From assembly GCA_014058105.1 (NCBI GenBank), contig JACGCM010001954.1, positions 1,364,001-1,428,000 of the forward strand: a stretch of 64,000 bases of DNA. Direction: 5' to 3'. The notes beneath the pieces were generated by a model. The model was given only the letters and a program-made list of their open reading frames with translations, was not told the origin of the DNA and searched no databases. Shown in pieces: positions 21,119 to 32,995 of the stretch (positions are counted from its first letter, which is position 1; the number at the start of each line of letters is the position of its first letter). A program made the translations under genes and the position numbers. Origin of the DNA: Kingdonia uniflora. Taxonomy: Eukaryota; Streptophyta; Magnoliopsida; Ranunculales; Circaeasteraceae.

Positions 21119-23040
21119 ACGACTTCCTCATTACCAATCCCATCAGTAGTTGTTCCCACATCTACACCAGCAACATCTACTTCTACCCAATCTGTCTGAA
21201 CAACATCATCAGCAACAAGATCATTGGCTCTCGATAAGCATTTTAAAGTTTCAGGATCATACCCCAAATCTTTTATGAACTCCTTCAGCCAGACATTAGT
21301 CCCACATTCATCATCAAACTGCCCTTGGAAGGTCTCCCTCTATTATTTCATTGTCTTATCCTTCTCAGCCAGCTTCAACTCCAGCACCCGCGTATGGTTG
21401 TAACGCTGGGCTTCGAGTCTACTCTCACATTCACCTCTAACAGTCCCTTGCTCTCACTTCAAAATATTAATCTCATAAACCAGCGATGCCTCGGTCCCTC
21501 GAGAGAGCTCTAAATTTTCAAGTACCTGTTTCAACTGCCGTGATGTTACCTTTTGGGCCTTGATGAAAACCTGCGACCAAACATCTATCTGCTAGAATAG
21601 TTGAGCCATCAGTATCACTCGAAGTATGATGCACTTAAGCAAAATTTCAGAATTTCAAAAGGAAAACAATTACCTGATACATCGTCTTATTAATCCTCCT
21701 CCCAGCTTTGTCTAGGTCAGTGGCGCAGAGTGCTGCAATCGAAGTAGCCATGGCTTAAGCCTGATCCTCTAGCTCGACCTCTGTCAATTCTTCATCTACA
21801 TCCTCCGCATCATCCTCCACCAGCGCTCTACGCCTCTTCCACTGAGTTCCCGTTAGCGACTGTACCATTGGAGATTCAGGAAAGACCTTTTCCTTCCCTT
21901 TATCAGCCTACGTTGACGTCTGCTTCGACGCATGCCTCGAGGTATCATGAGCAACTTCGTGCACCGGTCCTGTCTGCTTTGGCTCCTGTTGCTCCTTGGG
22001 AACATAACATACCTTCCTCGCCAACTTCACCTTCTCCATTCCTTCGACCCCTCTCAGTGGCCATTTCCCCCCCCCCCCTTCTTTGATGGCTTCGACGTAA
22101 CGGGTACGTTTCAAAGCAGGGAATTTATCCTCTTCTGCCTCTTCCTCTTAATACCCAGTTTCTTGAAAGCACAGTTTGCCCACCCCTCGTCTGCGTTGAT
22201 CAACTCGTCAATATAATTCCTCGGGTTTGTCAAAGCTCGGTTCTTTGGCGCTGCAAAACAAATAAAACATGGTTATCAGCTTATTCGATCAATATGACAA
22301 AAAAATCTTTGACCATCAATTTACCTGGATTATAAAGCCTATATTGCAACTGATAAGGGCCCTCCCCTCTGGCCTTCTTAAAATTACCCCACACAACTAC
22401 CAAGTCATTTTCCCACCCTCAACCCGTCGAGCACAGATAAAACAAACAAGGCTGATCTGAGTGACATTGGATATAATATGTAGGTACCTTCTGGTTTTCT
22501 TTTCTCGTGTAGAACGTTGCAATATCATACCACTCGATCAAGCCCCACCCTTTACGCCTCAGTTCAGCATTCATTCCCTCGACCACCCTCATCATTTCAT
22601 AAAAATTTCCATTCATCTGGCATGGGGAAACCTCCCAGAAGTTCAGCACCTCCTTTACCAACCTTCGAAGGGGAAGTTACATCCTCAGTTAAATTTAGCC
22701 GTTGAATGCCATGAAACCCTCTCGAGGTTAAGATTTGAAGGTATACCCAGATCCCATTGCATACAATACCACCCCTACCTTCGACAACTCCAATTTAGCC
22801 GTAAATCAATCCAATCTCAGCTTCTCTTTAGCTGAGACCAACCCCGCAGCTTCCCCCGAATCAGTCAAACTCTTACTATCACCACTCAACTCCCTCTCTT
22901 CCCTTTCATCCCCCGAAGGCTCGACACTACCTTTGTGTCCCCTTCTCTCTCCTTTCATCTCCACATCCCCCACCACCTCCCCAGCCGTCCTTGGTTTTAG
23001 AACTAAGGCATCCTTTCTATTATCCATGTCAAACGTCTTG
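21118..23040 (-). pseudogene. Antisense additional gene of Ret-C (homologue of the Ret-A aORF)
   Basis: On the minus strand exon 1 starts near 23027 (MDNRKDALVLKPR). It has the acidic region with GDEREERELSGDSKSLTDSG, then VKEVLNFWEVSPCQMNGNFY. An intron equivalent to that of Ret-A ends TTTTGCAG near 22252, before an exon reading NRALTNPRNYIDELINADEG with KRKRQ. Another intron starts CAG/GTAATTG near 21674. The last exon is helical and ends MGYDPETLKCLSRANDLVAD (21267-21190). It is interrupted by stops. The 3' end is fused to RT sequence at about 21118. The shared intron positions with Ret-A show that the introns predate the split of the two elements. Confidence 0.65.
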
Positions 23041-24331
23041 CAAACGCCTTCCCATTATTGCCTTTTCCCATATATTTTAATCTATTTTTATCTCTTTCTT
23101 CCAAATCTCCCACTCACATCGCCCCACTCATAATGATTTACTCTTTATACGCAATCGAGTTTTCATAACTTTTTACAAGGGACAAAATCATAACCTCCCT
23201 GCTTCTTCGGTACATGCTTCTTCTTATACTCTTATAACAACAATGATGTCATTTCCAAAGCTTCCATAACAGAGTTTTAAATATTTTTAAATTCATTTTT
23301 TCACAACAGTTACAAACAACATTCACAAAAATAAAGGATCTATTCAGCAAATAATTTTATATTATTCAAACTCCAAATAATCTTATTCTATCGCCCTATT
23401 TTGTATCAGCTCCAGGTACCTCACATATAATTACATCAGGAACAGCCTTGGCCACCTAGGAACCACATTCAACTGGTCAACCTATAACAATCCTCATATC
23501 CTCAAATTCGATCTCCATCTCAGCAATATATCTGACCACCTCTTCTCGATCTACAGGATCCCTCACTAGTTCACGAAAAAATCCTTCAAAGATAAATTGG
23601 GCATACTCAAGTTCCCTACCCCTTGAATCTAATCCTTCAATCTGATACTCCCTCACTGGCAACTCAGCATCATAACCTAATAATCCAAAAAATTTCTCCC
23701 GCACTTCTGCGATCTTTATGGTCAATCGTCCTTCAGCGGCACTGCGTATCCTTTGGGATCGAGTGCGCACCATTCCTTTCTCTTCCCCCATATTCAGAAA
23801 TCTTTTGGCCTTATTTATATATTTTTTACTACCGATTCCCCTCAAAAGTGCTAATATTCTTTTATCTCGTAACCAAAACACCAAAATCTTGGAAAAATTA
23901 TTTTTACTTATCAATTCCCCTCTTTTCAGGTCTAACTTATTTTTTTTCAGACATCAATGCCTCGTTGAGGTCAGATCTTCATTTTTTTTTAAATTCATAC
24001 AATTTTTTCTACCCCACATTTCCAACACGTAGGATAAATCAGACTTACATCTTAACTTGCATTTTTTCATATATATCTCAGTTCAAATATTACAGTATAT
24101 GTACTTTTTGCACTCGTATATTTCATTTCATACATTTTTCTGATCATACAGCTCGATTTCTAGAGATATCCTATATCTATATCAGTACGAAACTTGGATA
24201 ATAAATTGTATTCATGTCAAAACAAATTCAAGTATTTTTATTGATAACAAGTCTTTCCATAATTTATTAATAAGTATTTTACATATAACATGTTTTTTAG
24301 TGCTTTTATAAGTAACAGGTCATTCAGGCAC
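22984..24331. repeat. Direct repeat copy 2 (about 1.35 kb) of the Ret-C 3'-internal region
   Basis: Partner of 18405-19776, same orientation. It diverges from it after 'aggtcattcaggc' at about 24331. Confidence 0.85.
23477..23914 (-). pseudogene. Small ORF upstream of the antisense gene (Ret-C, repeat copy 2)
   Basis: A 145-codon open frame on the minus strand includes MVRTRSQRIRSAAEGRLTIK, KFFGLLGYDAELPVREYQIE and FRELVRDPVDREEVVRYIAE. It has no recognised domain. It is upstream of, and in the same direction as, the antisense gene. It is the longest version of the short ORF also seen at 19019-19276 and possibly, in very diverged form, in Ret-A at 81-354 and 1017-1290. It may be an upstream exon or a separate small protein. 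Confidence 0.45.
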
Positions 24332-25280
24332 TCCGACCCATCAAATCTTTCAGTTTGTCCTACTTCAGTAATCTTTCACCCTGATACAAAGCAAAAATTG
24401 GAGATAACGAGTATCCTCACCCTCATGAAATTGTTCAAAGTCTAGACAACTTTAAATGGAAACTATGAAAGCAGAAGACTCAGTACTTGATCCAACCCTT
24501 CAAACTTAATGTCTTTTTAGCGCCAAAACGCAATGGAAATGCAATAGCAGACTTCCATTTTGCATCTCCCTCTTCCACTTCCATCGCTGCCTCCTCTAAA
24601 ATTACCACCTCCGCAGAGTTGGCAGAGGATTTAAAATCCTTCGTGACACAAGAAATTAGCGCAACTGCCCCGCAGTCACGCCTATCCCTGCATCTGTCTC
24701 CACAACCTTGTCCTCCACAAGAATACGGAGACAAGCCCAACGTTGCTCGCATGTTAAGATAATGTGATAAAATTGCCATCTACAGTAAAATTCTCCTCAG
24801 CTTCTACCACTTTGTCTGTCGACATGCCTCTATACATTGGAGGGACAGGAGTAGGAACAAGATCATCCAATGAATGATCCCCAAAAAATCTCAACTTCAA
24901 CCTCTACATTTCTGAAGCGATTCGCTCTTCAAGAACCATCCTACGAGTCTTCACCATCTGCAAAACTTACGGAGAATTTTGCAATAGACCACAGAGTACT
25001 TTGTTACAATCTATGGTACAGGTACCCTTTATATAACCCTACATTTATTGTACAGGTACGTTTTCCCAAGTGTCATCATTCAGTAAGACATAATTCTTTA
25101 AACCCTAACCGTCACGTCCATCAATTCCTATCAACATTCAATGCACATATATCCTCCATTGACACACGCATTTTCCATGCAGTCAACACACATCATTACT
25201 TCTCTTGAAAATCGAATTTTAAACCCGAATACCCATATATCCGAATACTTTCTCAACCAAAGCCACTCGTGACTTCGGTT
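24332..25280. other. 3' internal region of Ret-B, no assigned gene
   Basis: The sequence between Ret-C and the polypurine tract of Ret-B. It contains an unconvincing 91-codon plus-strand frame (24487-24762) that I cannot assign. By position it is the 3' untranslated part of Ret-B. Confidence 0.35.
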
Positions 25281-25292
25281 GCAAGGGGGCGA
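25281..25292 (+). promoter_or_regulatory. Polypurine tract of Ret-B
   Basis: GCAAGGGGGCGA lies immediately before the LTR start, the position and composition expected for the plus-strand primer. Confidence 0.7.
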
Positions 25293-25293
25293 T

Positions 25294-25913
25294 TATAGGG
25301 ACCTATCCCTTGATCTTACCTAAAAAAGAGCTATCCCTAGTTCGAATTACCTCCATATTAGGCTCACGCATTCTCCACACGACTTCTCCAGTCAAGATTG
25401 CCACATACTCCACGAACTGATGAAGAACGTAGGTCAAGCTCAAATCGAAAAACCTAAACTAATCAAAACCACCTGTCTCTCACGAACTTAATAGTTACTC
25501 AGTCAACAGCCACTAACCATATTGTTCGGAGAACGTACTTCAGCACGATGAAGAACTGCGAAAGAGGCCTATATAAACGAAAAGTTACAAAAGAGACAAA
25601 AAAAGCCATAAAAAGATACCAAAAATCACCAAGAAGACTATATCTTCCGAGATTCTCAACACTTCAAACTTCATAATCACAAGATCAAACATTTCAAAGT
25701 TTAGAAATAACTTGTAATAAGATATCATCAGCCTCAAGCAATAAAAGTCACTATTACAAAACCCTCAACACGAGGTCGTGGTTTTTAACCTATTCATAGG
25801 TGTTCCACGCTAAATACATGTGTCATTTCCTGTTTACTAGATTGTAGTCACAGGTACATTGGTGTATGGACTAATTCCTGGCCAAGTCGAGCTTACGGAA
25901 TTAGGCCATTACA
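25294..25913 (+). repeat. 3' LTR of Ret-B (about 620 bp)
   Basis: It starts TATAGGGACC (first G of TG mutated) after a polypurine tract and ends TTAGGCCATTACA. It contains TATATAAA (25570-25577). Its last third ('gaggtcgtggtttttaacc...ttccacgc...ttaggc-attaca') resembles the ends of the LTRs at 30533-39778 and, more weakly, those of Ret-A, which places these families in one broad lineage. The 5' LTR partner is outside the window. No PBS follows, so this is the distal LTR. Confidence 0.8.
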
Positions 25914-26120
25914 AGATGAATAGAAGCCAGTAAAAGGTTTCAATACAAATCTCACAGAAAGAGAAAATGATTTCTGGTGGCAGGGAGACCAATAACGAAT
26001 AAGATGTTATTTAAATTAGTTTATTATTTGGAAAGATACATAGTATTAAAGTAAGTACATCAAAAAACTAAGTGCAAGAGGGACTCAATGAAGTCCAAGT
26101 CTACTATCATATCGAAGAAG
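25914..26120. other. Short host or unknown flank between Ret-B and the copia insertion
   Basis: About 200 bp with no feature. Its last five bases, AGAAG (26116-26120), are the target-site duplication of the copia unit that ends at 47737. Confidence 0.6.
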
Positions 26121-26861
26121 TATTAAAAAAACCTCTACAAGGTTTAGTTTATTTGAATGTTTAACTTGATGTTTATACTTAGTCCCAGATTGGATAAGTA
26201 AAAAGAGTATTTTCACTATATTACAGGTTGCACACTACTATCATGTATAGCATGTTTAAGTAGGTGGTACCCTCACGCGTGTGTGTGGCAAGTGTGCGAA
26301 GGCTTATTATATGGGGACGCCCATGGGCTTGCTTGCACGACCCGACCCATGACGCGCCTAGGATATTTTATAAGTCTATGATTCGGCCTTGGGGCTTTTG
26401 GCTCACGGGGATTTTTAGTTTACCCTTAGTCAATTTTTATATCTACTTTTTGTGCGTTTATTCAGGAACTGGTTACTCTCTCTAAAAGTTATAACTATTC
26501 ATAGTGGTATTTCTTAGGGTACAACCCTACCAGCAGGTGTTTCGATAGGTCACCTTCTCCTCTATAAATAGGTCTTTTTTACATTCTTTGTAATACAAAT
26601 AAATACCCGAATCTCTATGATTTTTCATTGCTACCCTCTTGAGAGTAATATCACAGATAGTTCAATAGGCGTATCGACTTGAGTATTTCAAGCCAGTACG
26701 ATTCGATCATTGTATCTTGGGAGAGAAGCACCATTAATTGTGAAGTACCATACGCAGGGTAAAATCTGTCTTAAGGAATTGCAGTAACTGTAAGCCTCGA
26801 TCATCGATTTTCCATTACCTTTTCGCTCATTTTCGTTTCATTTCTGAATACATGTATAACA
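26121..26861 (+). repeat. LTR 1 (outer 5' LTR) of the three-LTR copia unit
   Basis: It starts TATTAAAAAAACC (TGTTGGAAAAAAAACC in the sibling LTR at 46989) and ends ATGTATAACA. It is homologous over its full length to 46989-47737 and to 28336-28697. It contains TATAAATAGG (26573-26582). The left flank AGAAG equals the right flank of the LTR at 46989-47737. Confidence 0.88.
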
Positions 26862-28335
26862 ATCTTAAGACAGAGTATATATTTTCTTTATGTTCAAGTT
26901 TTATGAAGATGTCGATTAACAAAACTGTTGTTTGTGTTCATCAAGAAAAACCGGAGAAGTTCATAATGGCATGCAAAATTTAATCATGTCATGATCAAGG
27001 ATGGATTTAAAATTAATAAATGCAACAAATATGTTTATTATAAATGCATTGATGATGCATGCGTGATTGTATGTCTATATGTAGAAAATATGCTGATTTT
27101 GGGGACTAATATTAATGTAATAAAGTCCACAAAGAAAATGCTGACCAGGAACTTCAGCATAAAGAACTTAGGCATTGCAGATGTTATTCATGGAATCAAA
27201 ATTAACAGGATATCACAGAGAATTGTGTTGTCACAAGCACATTATATAGAAAATGTGCTTAAGAAATTCAACAAGTTTGAGTGTAAAAGTATCGAAACAC
27301 CATTTAATAGAACTCAATACTTAGCAAAAAATGAGGGAGAAAACGTTTCTCAACTTGAATACTCACGAATCATAGGCAGTCTCATGAATATTATGAATTA
27401 CACTAGACCAGATATTGCTTATGTATTAAATAAACTAAGTCGTTATACGAGTAATATGGCAAATATACATTGGGTAGCACTAGTTAGGGTTTTAAAGTAC
27501 TTGAAGTACACCTTACACTATGGTTTGCATTACACTGCTTATCCAACTGTACTTGAAAGATATAGTGATACAAACTGGATATCGGATTTTGACGAGTCAA
27601 AATTTACTACTGGATATGTATTCACACTGAAGGTGCAGCAGTATCAAGGAAATCTCATAAAAAAACATGTATAGCTCCCTCTACGATGGAGTCTAAGTTC
27701 ATTGCCTTGGATAAAGCTGGAGAAGAAGCAGAATGGCTTCGAGAGTTTCTAAAGGATATTCCTTTATGGCCACAACCTGTACCCACTATATGTATTCATT
27801 GTGATAATCAAGCAGCAGTAGTAAGGGATAAGAATCAAGAATATAATGGTAAGTCACGACTTATACGTCACAGACACAATACCGTTAAGCAGTTACTTGC
27901 GAATGGAAAAATATTTATTAATTTTGTAAAGTCTCAAAGACAACCTAGTAAATCCATTTACAATAGGGTTGTCGAAAAGGCAATTGTACTGCACATCAAA
28001 AGGAATGGGATTAATACAACCAATCTACGAGTAATCTCAATGGTAACCTTACCTAGTTGACTGGAGGATCCTAAGATCTAGGTTTAATAGGAAAACTAGT
28101 TGAGGGTTATTCACCTAAGCACTGCGGAAAATAGGTCTCAGTCTCATTCTAGATGTAACAGTGCAACCTGCAGCGAGTTTTAGGGTAAACTTTGTTTTTT
28201 ATGATTCTTATAGCTTGTGTGTTCAAGTAGAGTACGACAGGGCACTCTTAATAGGAAATCACCTATGTGAGTGAGAAGTGAGGGCTACCCAACCTTTCCT
28301 TTTCGTCTTTACCATTTCACTCAAATGTGGGGGAT
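26862..28335 (+). pseudogene. Copia internal region 1: gag start fused to RT C-terminus and RNase H
   Basis: After the LTR a short leader gives MSINKTVVCVHQEKPEKF, a copia Gag start. It is joined directly near 26970 to the RT thumb-side sequence ([20 protein letters not shown]). The polymerase box reads [11 protein letters not shown], where the sister copy has YVDD, so both catalytic Asps are lost. RT and RNase H continue to about 28060 ([20 protein letters not shown]; then an open frame from 27686 with ICIHCDNQAAVVRD). A short 3' UTR and a purine-rich tract precede the next LTR. Most of gag, protease, integrase and half of RT are deleted. Confidence 0.85.
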
Positions 28336-28700
28336 TATTGAAAAAAAAAACCCACAAGTTTTATTTGAATTGAATGTTTAACTTGGTATTTATAATTGGT
28401 CCCACATTGGATAAGTGAAAAGAGTATTTTCACTATATTATGGGTTGCACACTACTATCATGTAGAACATGTATAAGTAGGTGGTATCCCCATATGTGTG
28501 TGAGGCAGTGTATGAAGGCTGACTTTATGGGCACGCCCATGGGCTTGCTTGCACAACTCAACCCATGACCCGTCTGGGATATTTATAAGTCTATGATATA
28601 GCCTTGTGGTTTTGGGCTCATAGTGATTTATAGTTTACCCTTAGTCAATTTTCGTATCTGTTTTTGGTGTGTTTATTCAGGAGTTAGTTTTTCTCTCCAA
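28336..28700 (+). repeat. LTR 2 of the copia unit, 5' part (split)
   Basis: It starts TATTGAAAAAAAAAACCC after a purine-rich tract and matches LTR 1 and LTR 3 up to 'ttctctccaa' (28700). The remainder of this LTR resumes at 39986. The split is the insertion site of a Harbinger-like element with target duplication CAA (28698-28700 and 39986-39988). Confidence 0.88.
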
Positions 28701-28849
28701 GGGGCTATTTGGATACTATATTAAACAAGTCTAGTCCAGTTCAGAACTGAACTAAAGTTAAAAACATATCTTTGGCCAAATATAGGCCCTACTAATCAGG
28801 TTTTCTTTTAAAGGAGTCTGCTCCATATTTCGTGGAAAACTGGTTTTTT

Positions 28850-30532
28850 ATTGCAATGAATAATACTCATTTCGCAACCGATCAAGTTTTAAAATCTTAT
28901 TAAAATTGTGATAAAATAATAGAGAGTTCACACTTATCAAAATAAGATAAAGAACTCTACGAAGTAAACAAGTTTGTACTTCCTCTCTCTTCTTCAATAA
29001 TTTATCCTACTAATACACATCCACCATTAATGTTCTCATATCAACTGCACTTTCTTTCTCCTTAATTAATGGTTTCCCATTAAATCTGTTCATCTCTCCT
29101 CTCATTAATGTCTCTTTCTCCCCCCTAAATCTTTCTCTCTCTCTCTCTAATTGCGATAACAGACTCACCCGACGATAATAACAACATCTATCTGCATAAA
29201 GACTCAGATCCTAAAATCACTCCTCAAAAGAGACACAGCAGCATCACGAAGACACCAACAACACTCTCCAATACCTCATTTCCATCGAACTCAGTCTCAA
29301 ATAAAGAATCTTCGGCCATTAAGTCAGTCATTGATTCTTGTGGTGGCGAGAACGGTAACGATGATGTTGTTATTGATCAGTAATGGTGAAGATTGTTGAC
29401 CAAATTCCAGGGTTTTCCTTACCAATACAAAGAGTTTGCGTCAGCGAAAATCTTTCTTTATCGGGGGAGTGTCTAGTAGTGGAAGGCGCAATCCTGTACT
29501 GCTCTAGTACTGCCTCATAATGAGGAGAATAGCTACGCTAAGAGAGTGCGCACCTGATAAGGAGACAGGGTTGAAGCCTTTTGAGAAAGAGAGGGTGCAC
29601 ACCTGGGAGTAGCCATAAGGTGGAGCTAGAGACAGGGTCGAAGCCTAGAGAGTGCACACCTGGAGGTAGCCCTAAGATAAAAGCCCAGAGGCATGACTAA
29701 AGGGGTAGTGGTAATGCATATAGAGTAGGCATCAGTAAGGAATAATTTGGCTTTCAGTTTCATAGTGGTAATACGTCTATAAAAGCAATTTGGCTAGGAT
29801 CGATTGACTAGGCTTTCTATAGTGGGTTAAGAGTCTATCTTTCCCTAGCGACAACCAAAGCAATGCCCCTTTTTCTCTGGCATTTTTGTCTATGAGTAGA
29901 AAGGCATAAGTGGCTAGCAAGAAAAAGAAGGTTTCGTGTTTTGTGCGGCGCCGGGGGGTAACTTGGCTTCCAGTTTAGTGGTAATATATATGCACAGGTC
30001 TCTTGGTTTTAGAAAGGATCTCATAGCGGCAATGTCCATAGTGTGCTTTGTTAGGACCAAATTCTAGGGTTTTCTTACTCACGGGAGAGTTCATGATTCG
30101 GAGGCGGTAAAATACGCGACAAATCGAGTGTCTACTACAGCTAATAGTAGAGTGAGGGAGAGTCATTTGAGAATTGTTATAGTGAATAGTAGGTTTATCA
30201 TGGAGAATTTAATGAAGTATGGCTTGCTTATTGGATCTGGCTTTTGGTTCAGTTTGACATCATTGAGAGACTAGCCACTTTTTATGTGTTGTCTTACCTA
30301 CCTATTTTTCCACTTGGAGCTTTTATGGCTTAGGTGCTAGCTCAAAATAAGTTAATATCAGAGATGGTTGTTGTTTGTCTTCATGTACTGATTACCACCT
30401 CTACAATCTTGTATCCAATGTTTATGATTCTCGGGTTTGATTAGGCTGTTCTGACCGGCATGGCGTTAATGCTCTTTGTTAGCATCGTCTGGCTGTAGCT
30501 GGTCTCTTATGCACATAATTTAAGATATAAGT
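28850..30532. other. Left arm of the Harbinger-like element, non-coding
   Basis: No gene recognised. It holds a CT microsatellite (29136-29150) and a short minisatellite at about 29545-29690, in which 'gagagtgcacacctggaggtag' and 'gacagggtcgaagcc' type phrases recur. Confidence 0.45.
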
Positions 30533-30978
30533 TGCAGTGGCTTATTCTGCAACTCTGACTCATGCCCCATCTTTGACCATCATACGACCACTCGACCTCA
30601 TCAACATACACGTGGCACAAATCAAGCCGTTACACAAATCATTATAAAGACTCATCAAAACCATATATTATAACATTCATCATTAAAGCAGATAACGGTT
30701 ATAATATAAGACCTATAAATAGGACCATAAAGCTACAGATGAAGGACAGAATTTTCCTATCAAGAAAGTCTATCAAGAGCTACTCAGAGTATTCTTTGAA
30801 ATAGCTAGCAACTATCAATAATATCCCTCTTTCTAAATCCTCAAGAGAGGTCGTGGTTTTTAACCTATAAATGGTTTTCCACCCTAAACTCTGTGCTAGT
30901 AGTTACTTTTTGTCTATAATCGCTCTGATTATCTTTGGTGTAAAAGCTAAGTTCAAATCCTGAAATTAGGCTATTACA
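30533..30978 (+). repeat. LTR L1 of the tandem four-LTR array
   Basis: 446 bp from TGCAGTGGCTTATTC to GGCTATTACA. It has a TATAAATAGG box (30714-30723). It is followed by the PBS TTTGGCATCGTCTGTGGGA. Homologous LTRs follow at 34276, 37343 and 39332 in the same orientation. The sequence to its left is not element-internal, so this is the outermost 5' LTR. Confidence 0.93.
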
Positions 30979-31989
30979 TTTGGCATCGTCTGTGGGAAAC
31001 AAAGTTCTCTAACTCATTGTCTCAGAAACAGCAGATTATCTCTCAGAAATAGTTGAGGTTTTTATTTCTCTTTCTTTCTTTCTGTATTCTTAATTAAGAA
31101 AAGGAGAGCCATAAAATCTCCCTCTCTCTCTCTCTCCAACAATAATGTTAGGAAATCACAACTTCGCTTCTTCTCCAACAAATACAACAATTCATCGATG
31201 CTGAAACACAAACATCATTCAATCACAAAGAAGCTTCGATCAAACATTCACAAACATAAACACCTTCATAGCGCTACTTGATCCATGATCCATTATTTGT
31301 GGCATCACTGTCGACCATACCAATTCGAAACCTCAATTTTCTTGAGGTGTGAAGACAAGACAGCAAACACCATACCATCTAATCATTGTTCAAGATGGTA
31401 ATCGAAGGCCTGATAAGCTAATCCAACTGATCAAAGGCTCACTCTAAAAACATTAAGGTATGGATTCGCGTATCCTCTCTTACTCGAGCTCTGGGTAATT
31501 TCTCACTTGAGCTCCAGCACAGAGAGTTCATTCATCTGATATAAATCAAGCTTTGGATCTTTGGGTTTTTGTACACGAGTTTGATCGAGCTCGGAATAAT
31601 TGATCACTCGAGCTCCAGCGAATAATAGTCGGCTTAGGGCGAAGAATGACAGGTCTCTCTCTCTCTGAATAGAGTTTGGACTTTGCTCAACCTCATCAAT
31701 GGCAGGTCTTTGATCGACCTCAATAATAGTAGGTCACTATGCTCCAGTGACTAAAATCCTCAAAGTTGAGCTCCACATTTTCATACCCACAATTTGAAAA
31801 AGGCCTTTGAATCGAGTTCGAGTTTTGCTCGACCTAAAAAATAACAGGTCTTTGATCGATAATAAAAATCCTTTTTATGGGGTTCCAGATGCTCAACTAG
31901 TTTCGATTGCAACTACTAACTTGAAAGGTGGTGCAGTGGCTTGATATCTGCTTCGGATCACGCTTTCTAACGCATTGCAAACTTAGCTT

Positions 31990-32300
31990 GCGGTATTCCT
32001 GAACTAACATTTGATAAGAACTTTTATATCGGATTTACGTGATGATATTCTAGTTGCTCTGCGCACCCTTCAGCAAACAATGCTGATCCAAGCTTTGGAG
32101 AGGTACTTTAAAAGGAAGAAGAATTTGCTACTATTCAAAATGATTCTTTTTGGCATTTCTCTAATCGTTCTAAAATTACTAAGCATTCCGCTATGATAAC
32201 TACTACAAAGATGAATTTGTCAACGCCTGGCTTTCAATGCCTATCTTGGCCGGAGCAACAAAAGCTTAAGAGGTCTTTGTTTTAATTGTTATATAAGCCT
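31990..32300 (+). pseudogene. Gag-like remnant in array internal region 1
   Basis: The frame reads FISDLRDDILVALRTLQQTM, then in another frame EEFATIQNDSFWHF and LSWPEQQKLKRSLF. This resembles the plant gypsy Gag pattern FISGL-x-x-I-x-x-V-x-x-L-x-P-x-x-L-x-x-A followed by LS/T-x-A/P-E-x-x-x-K/R-R. Stops and shifts break it. A parallel remnant is at 35295-35580 in internal region 2; internal region 3 lacks it. Confidence 0.45.
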
Positions 32301-32570
32301 AGTCATCTATCCAAGGACTCGTATGGGTCTACTCACAATTAAATGGATCCATATATAGTTAAGCATTGAGGGTGTGCTATTCAGCTTGCTCACAATATTC
32401 ATCTTACAGTTGCCAATGGTGGATTTTTACCAAATCTCATCTTGGCTATAAAGCGTTCGCCCAATCCAAGAATGCTTACCTCAACAAAGTCGATGGAAGA
32501 TTTTTATCAAGTCTTGTCTTAGCTATAAATCGAACCAATCTCATCACCATCAGGTGAAAAACTGAGATCC

Positions 32571-32778
32571 TCAATCAAGCCTTAATATCTCATCAACAAC
32601 TGCTAAATACTCCAACGCCGTGTATGAGGAATCTTCCCAAGACAACGACAAGTACTGGGAAATATTTGAATTAGAGTCTCATTTAAGTACAATTTTCTCA
32701 GTAGCTTCAAACTCCTTGATGTAATCGATACACGAAAGCTGCTTATCGAAAGTCGATAAAATATGGATCATATCCTTA
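32571..32778 (-). pseudogene. Captured EXO70 (exocyst subunit) fragment
   Basis: The minus strand reads TFDKQLSCIDYIKEFEATEK, then IVLK followed by a stop where Trp is expected, then LSLSWEDSSYTALEYLAVVD and EILRLD. This matches the plant EXO70 N-terminal pattern (F-x-x-AEKIILRWDS ... A-x-EYLAAVDEI-x-L). EXO70 tethers secretory vesicles at the plasma membrane. It is a roughly 65-codon piece in antisense orientation to the LTR, head-to-head with the NET1 fragment starting at 32779. The second copy is at 35861-36067. Confidence 0.72.
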
Positions 32779-32995
32779 GTGACGAGAACTTACCGTGCTC
32801 TAGCTGAAAGATATGATCGTGCAATATAGGCTCTTCGACAGTCCCAACATACTATGGCAGAAGTGTTTCCCAACCAAATTCCTCTCATATTTACTAATGA
32901 TTCACCATCGGGCCTCTCTAATACAGACGTCAAGCCACACACACTTGACATGCCATGCTTAGGCACCGATGATTTATCTTAGAAAATAGCAATAC
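32779..32995 (+). pseudogene. Captured NET1/KIP1-like fragment (end of NAB domain)
   Basis: The plus strand reads VTRTYRALAERYDRAI, then a stop, then ALRQSQHTMAEVFPNQIPLI. SPSGLSNTDVKPHTLDMPCL and GTDDLS follow. YRALAERYD-x-A-x-x-x-L-R-x-x-x-x-TMAEAFPNQVP is diagnostic of the end of the actin-binding NAB domain and following linker of plant NETWORKED/KIP1-like proteins, including the SPSG...PHTPEMP linker. Copies recur at 36069-36300 (no internal stop) and 38368-38455 (linker only). Confidence 0.8.

Larger units (their letters stand above)
18405..24331 (+). mobile_element. Ret-C: rearranged, deleted relative of Ret-A
   Basis: The segment order is: a 3'-internal fragment (18405-19776), a truncated LTR (19777-20157), PBS, gag start, protease, start of RT, then the antisense gene on the minus strand (about 23040-21118), then a second copy of the 3'-internal fragment (22984-24331). 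All pieces match Ret-A family sequence or each other. It lacks most of gag, RT, RNase H, integrase and the tandem repeat. The repeat-LTR-internal-repeat order looks like part of a tandem element sharing one LTR, later truncated. Confidence 0.75.
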
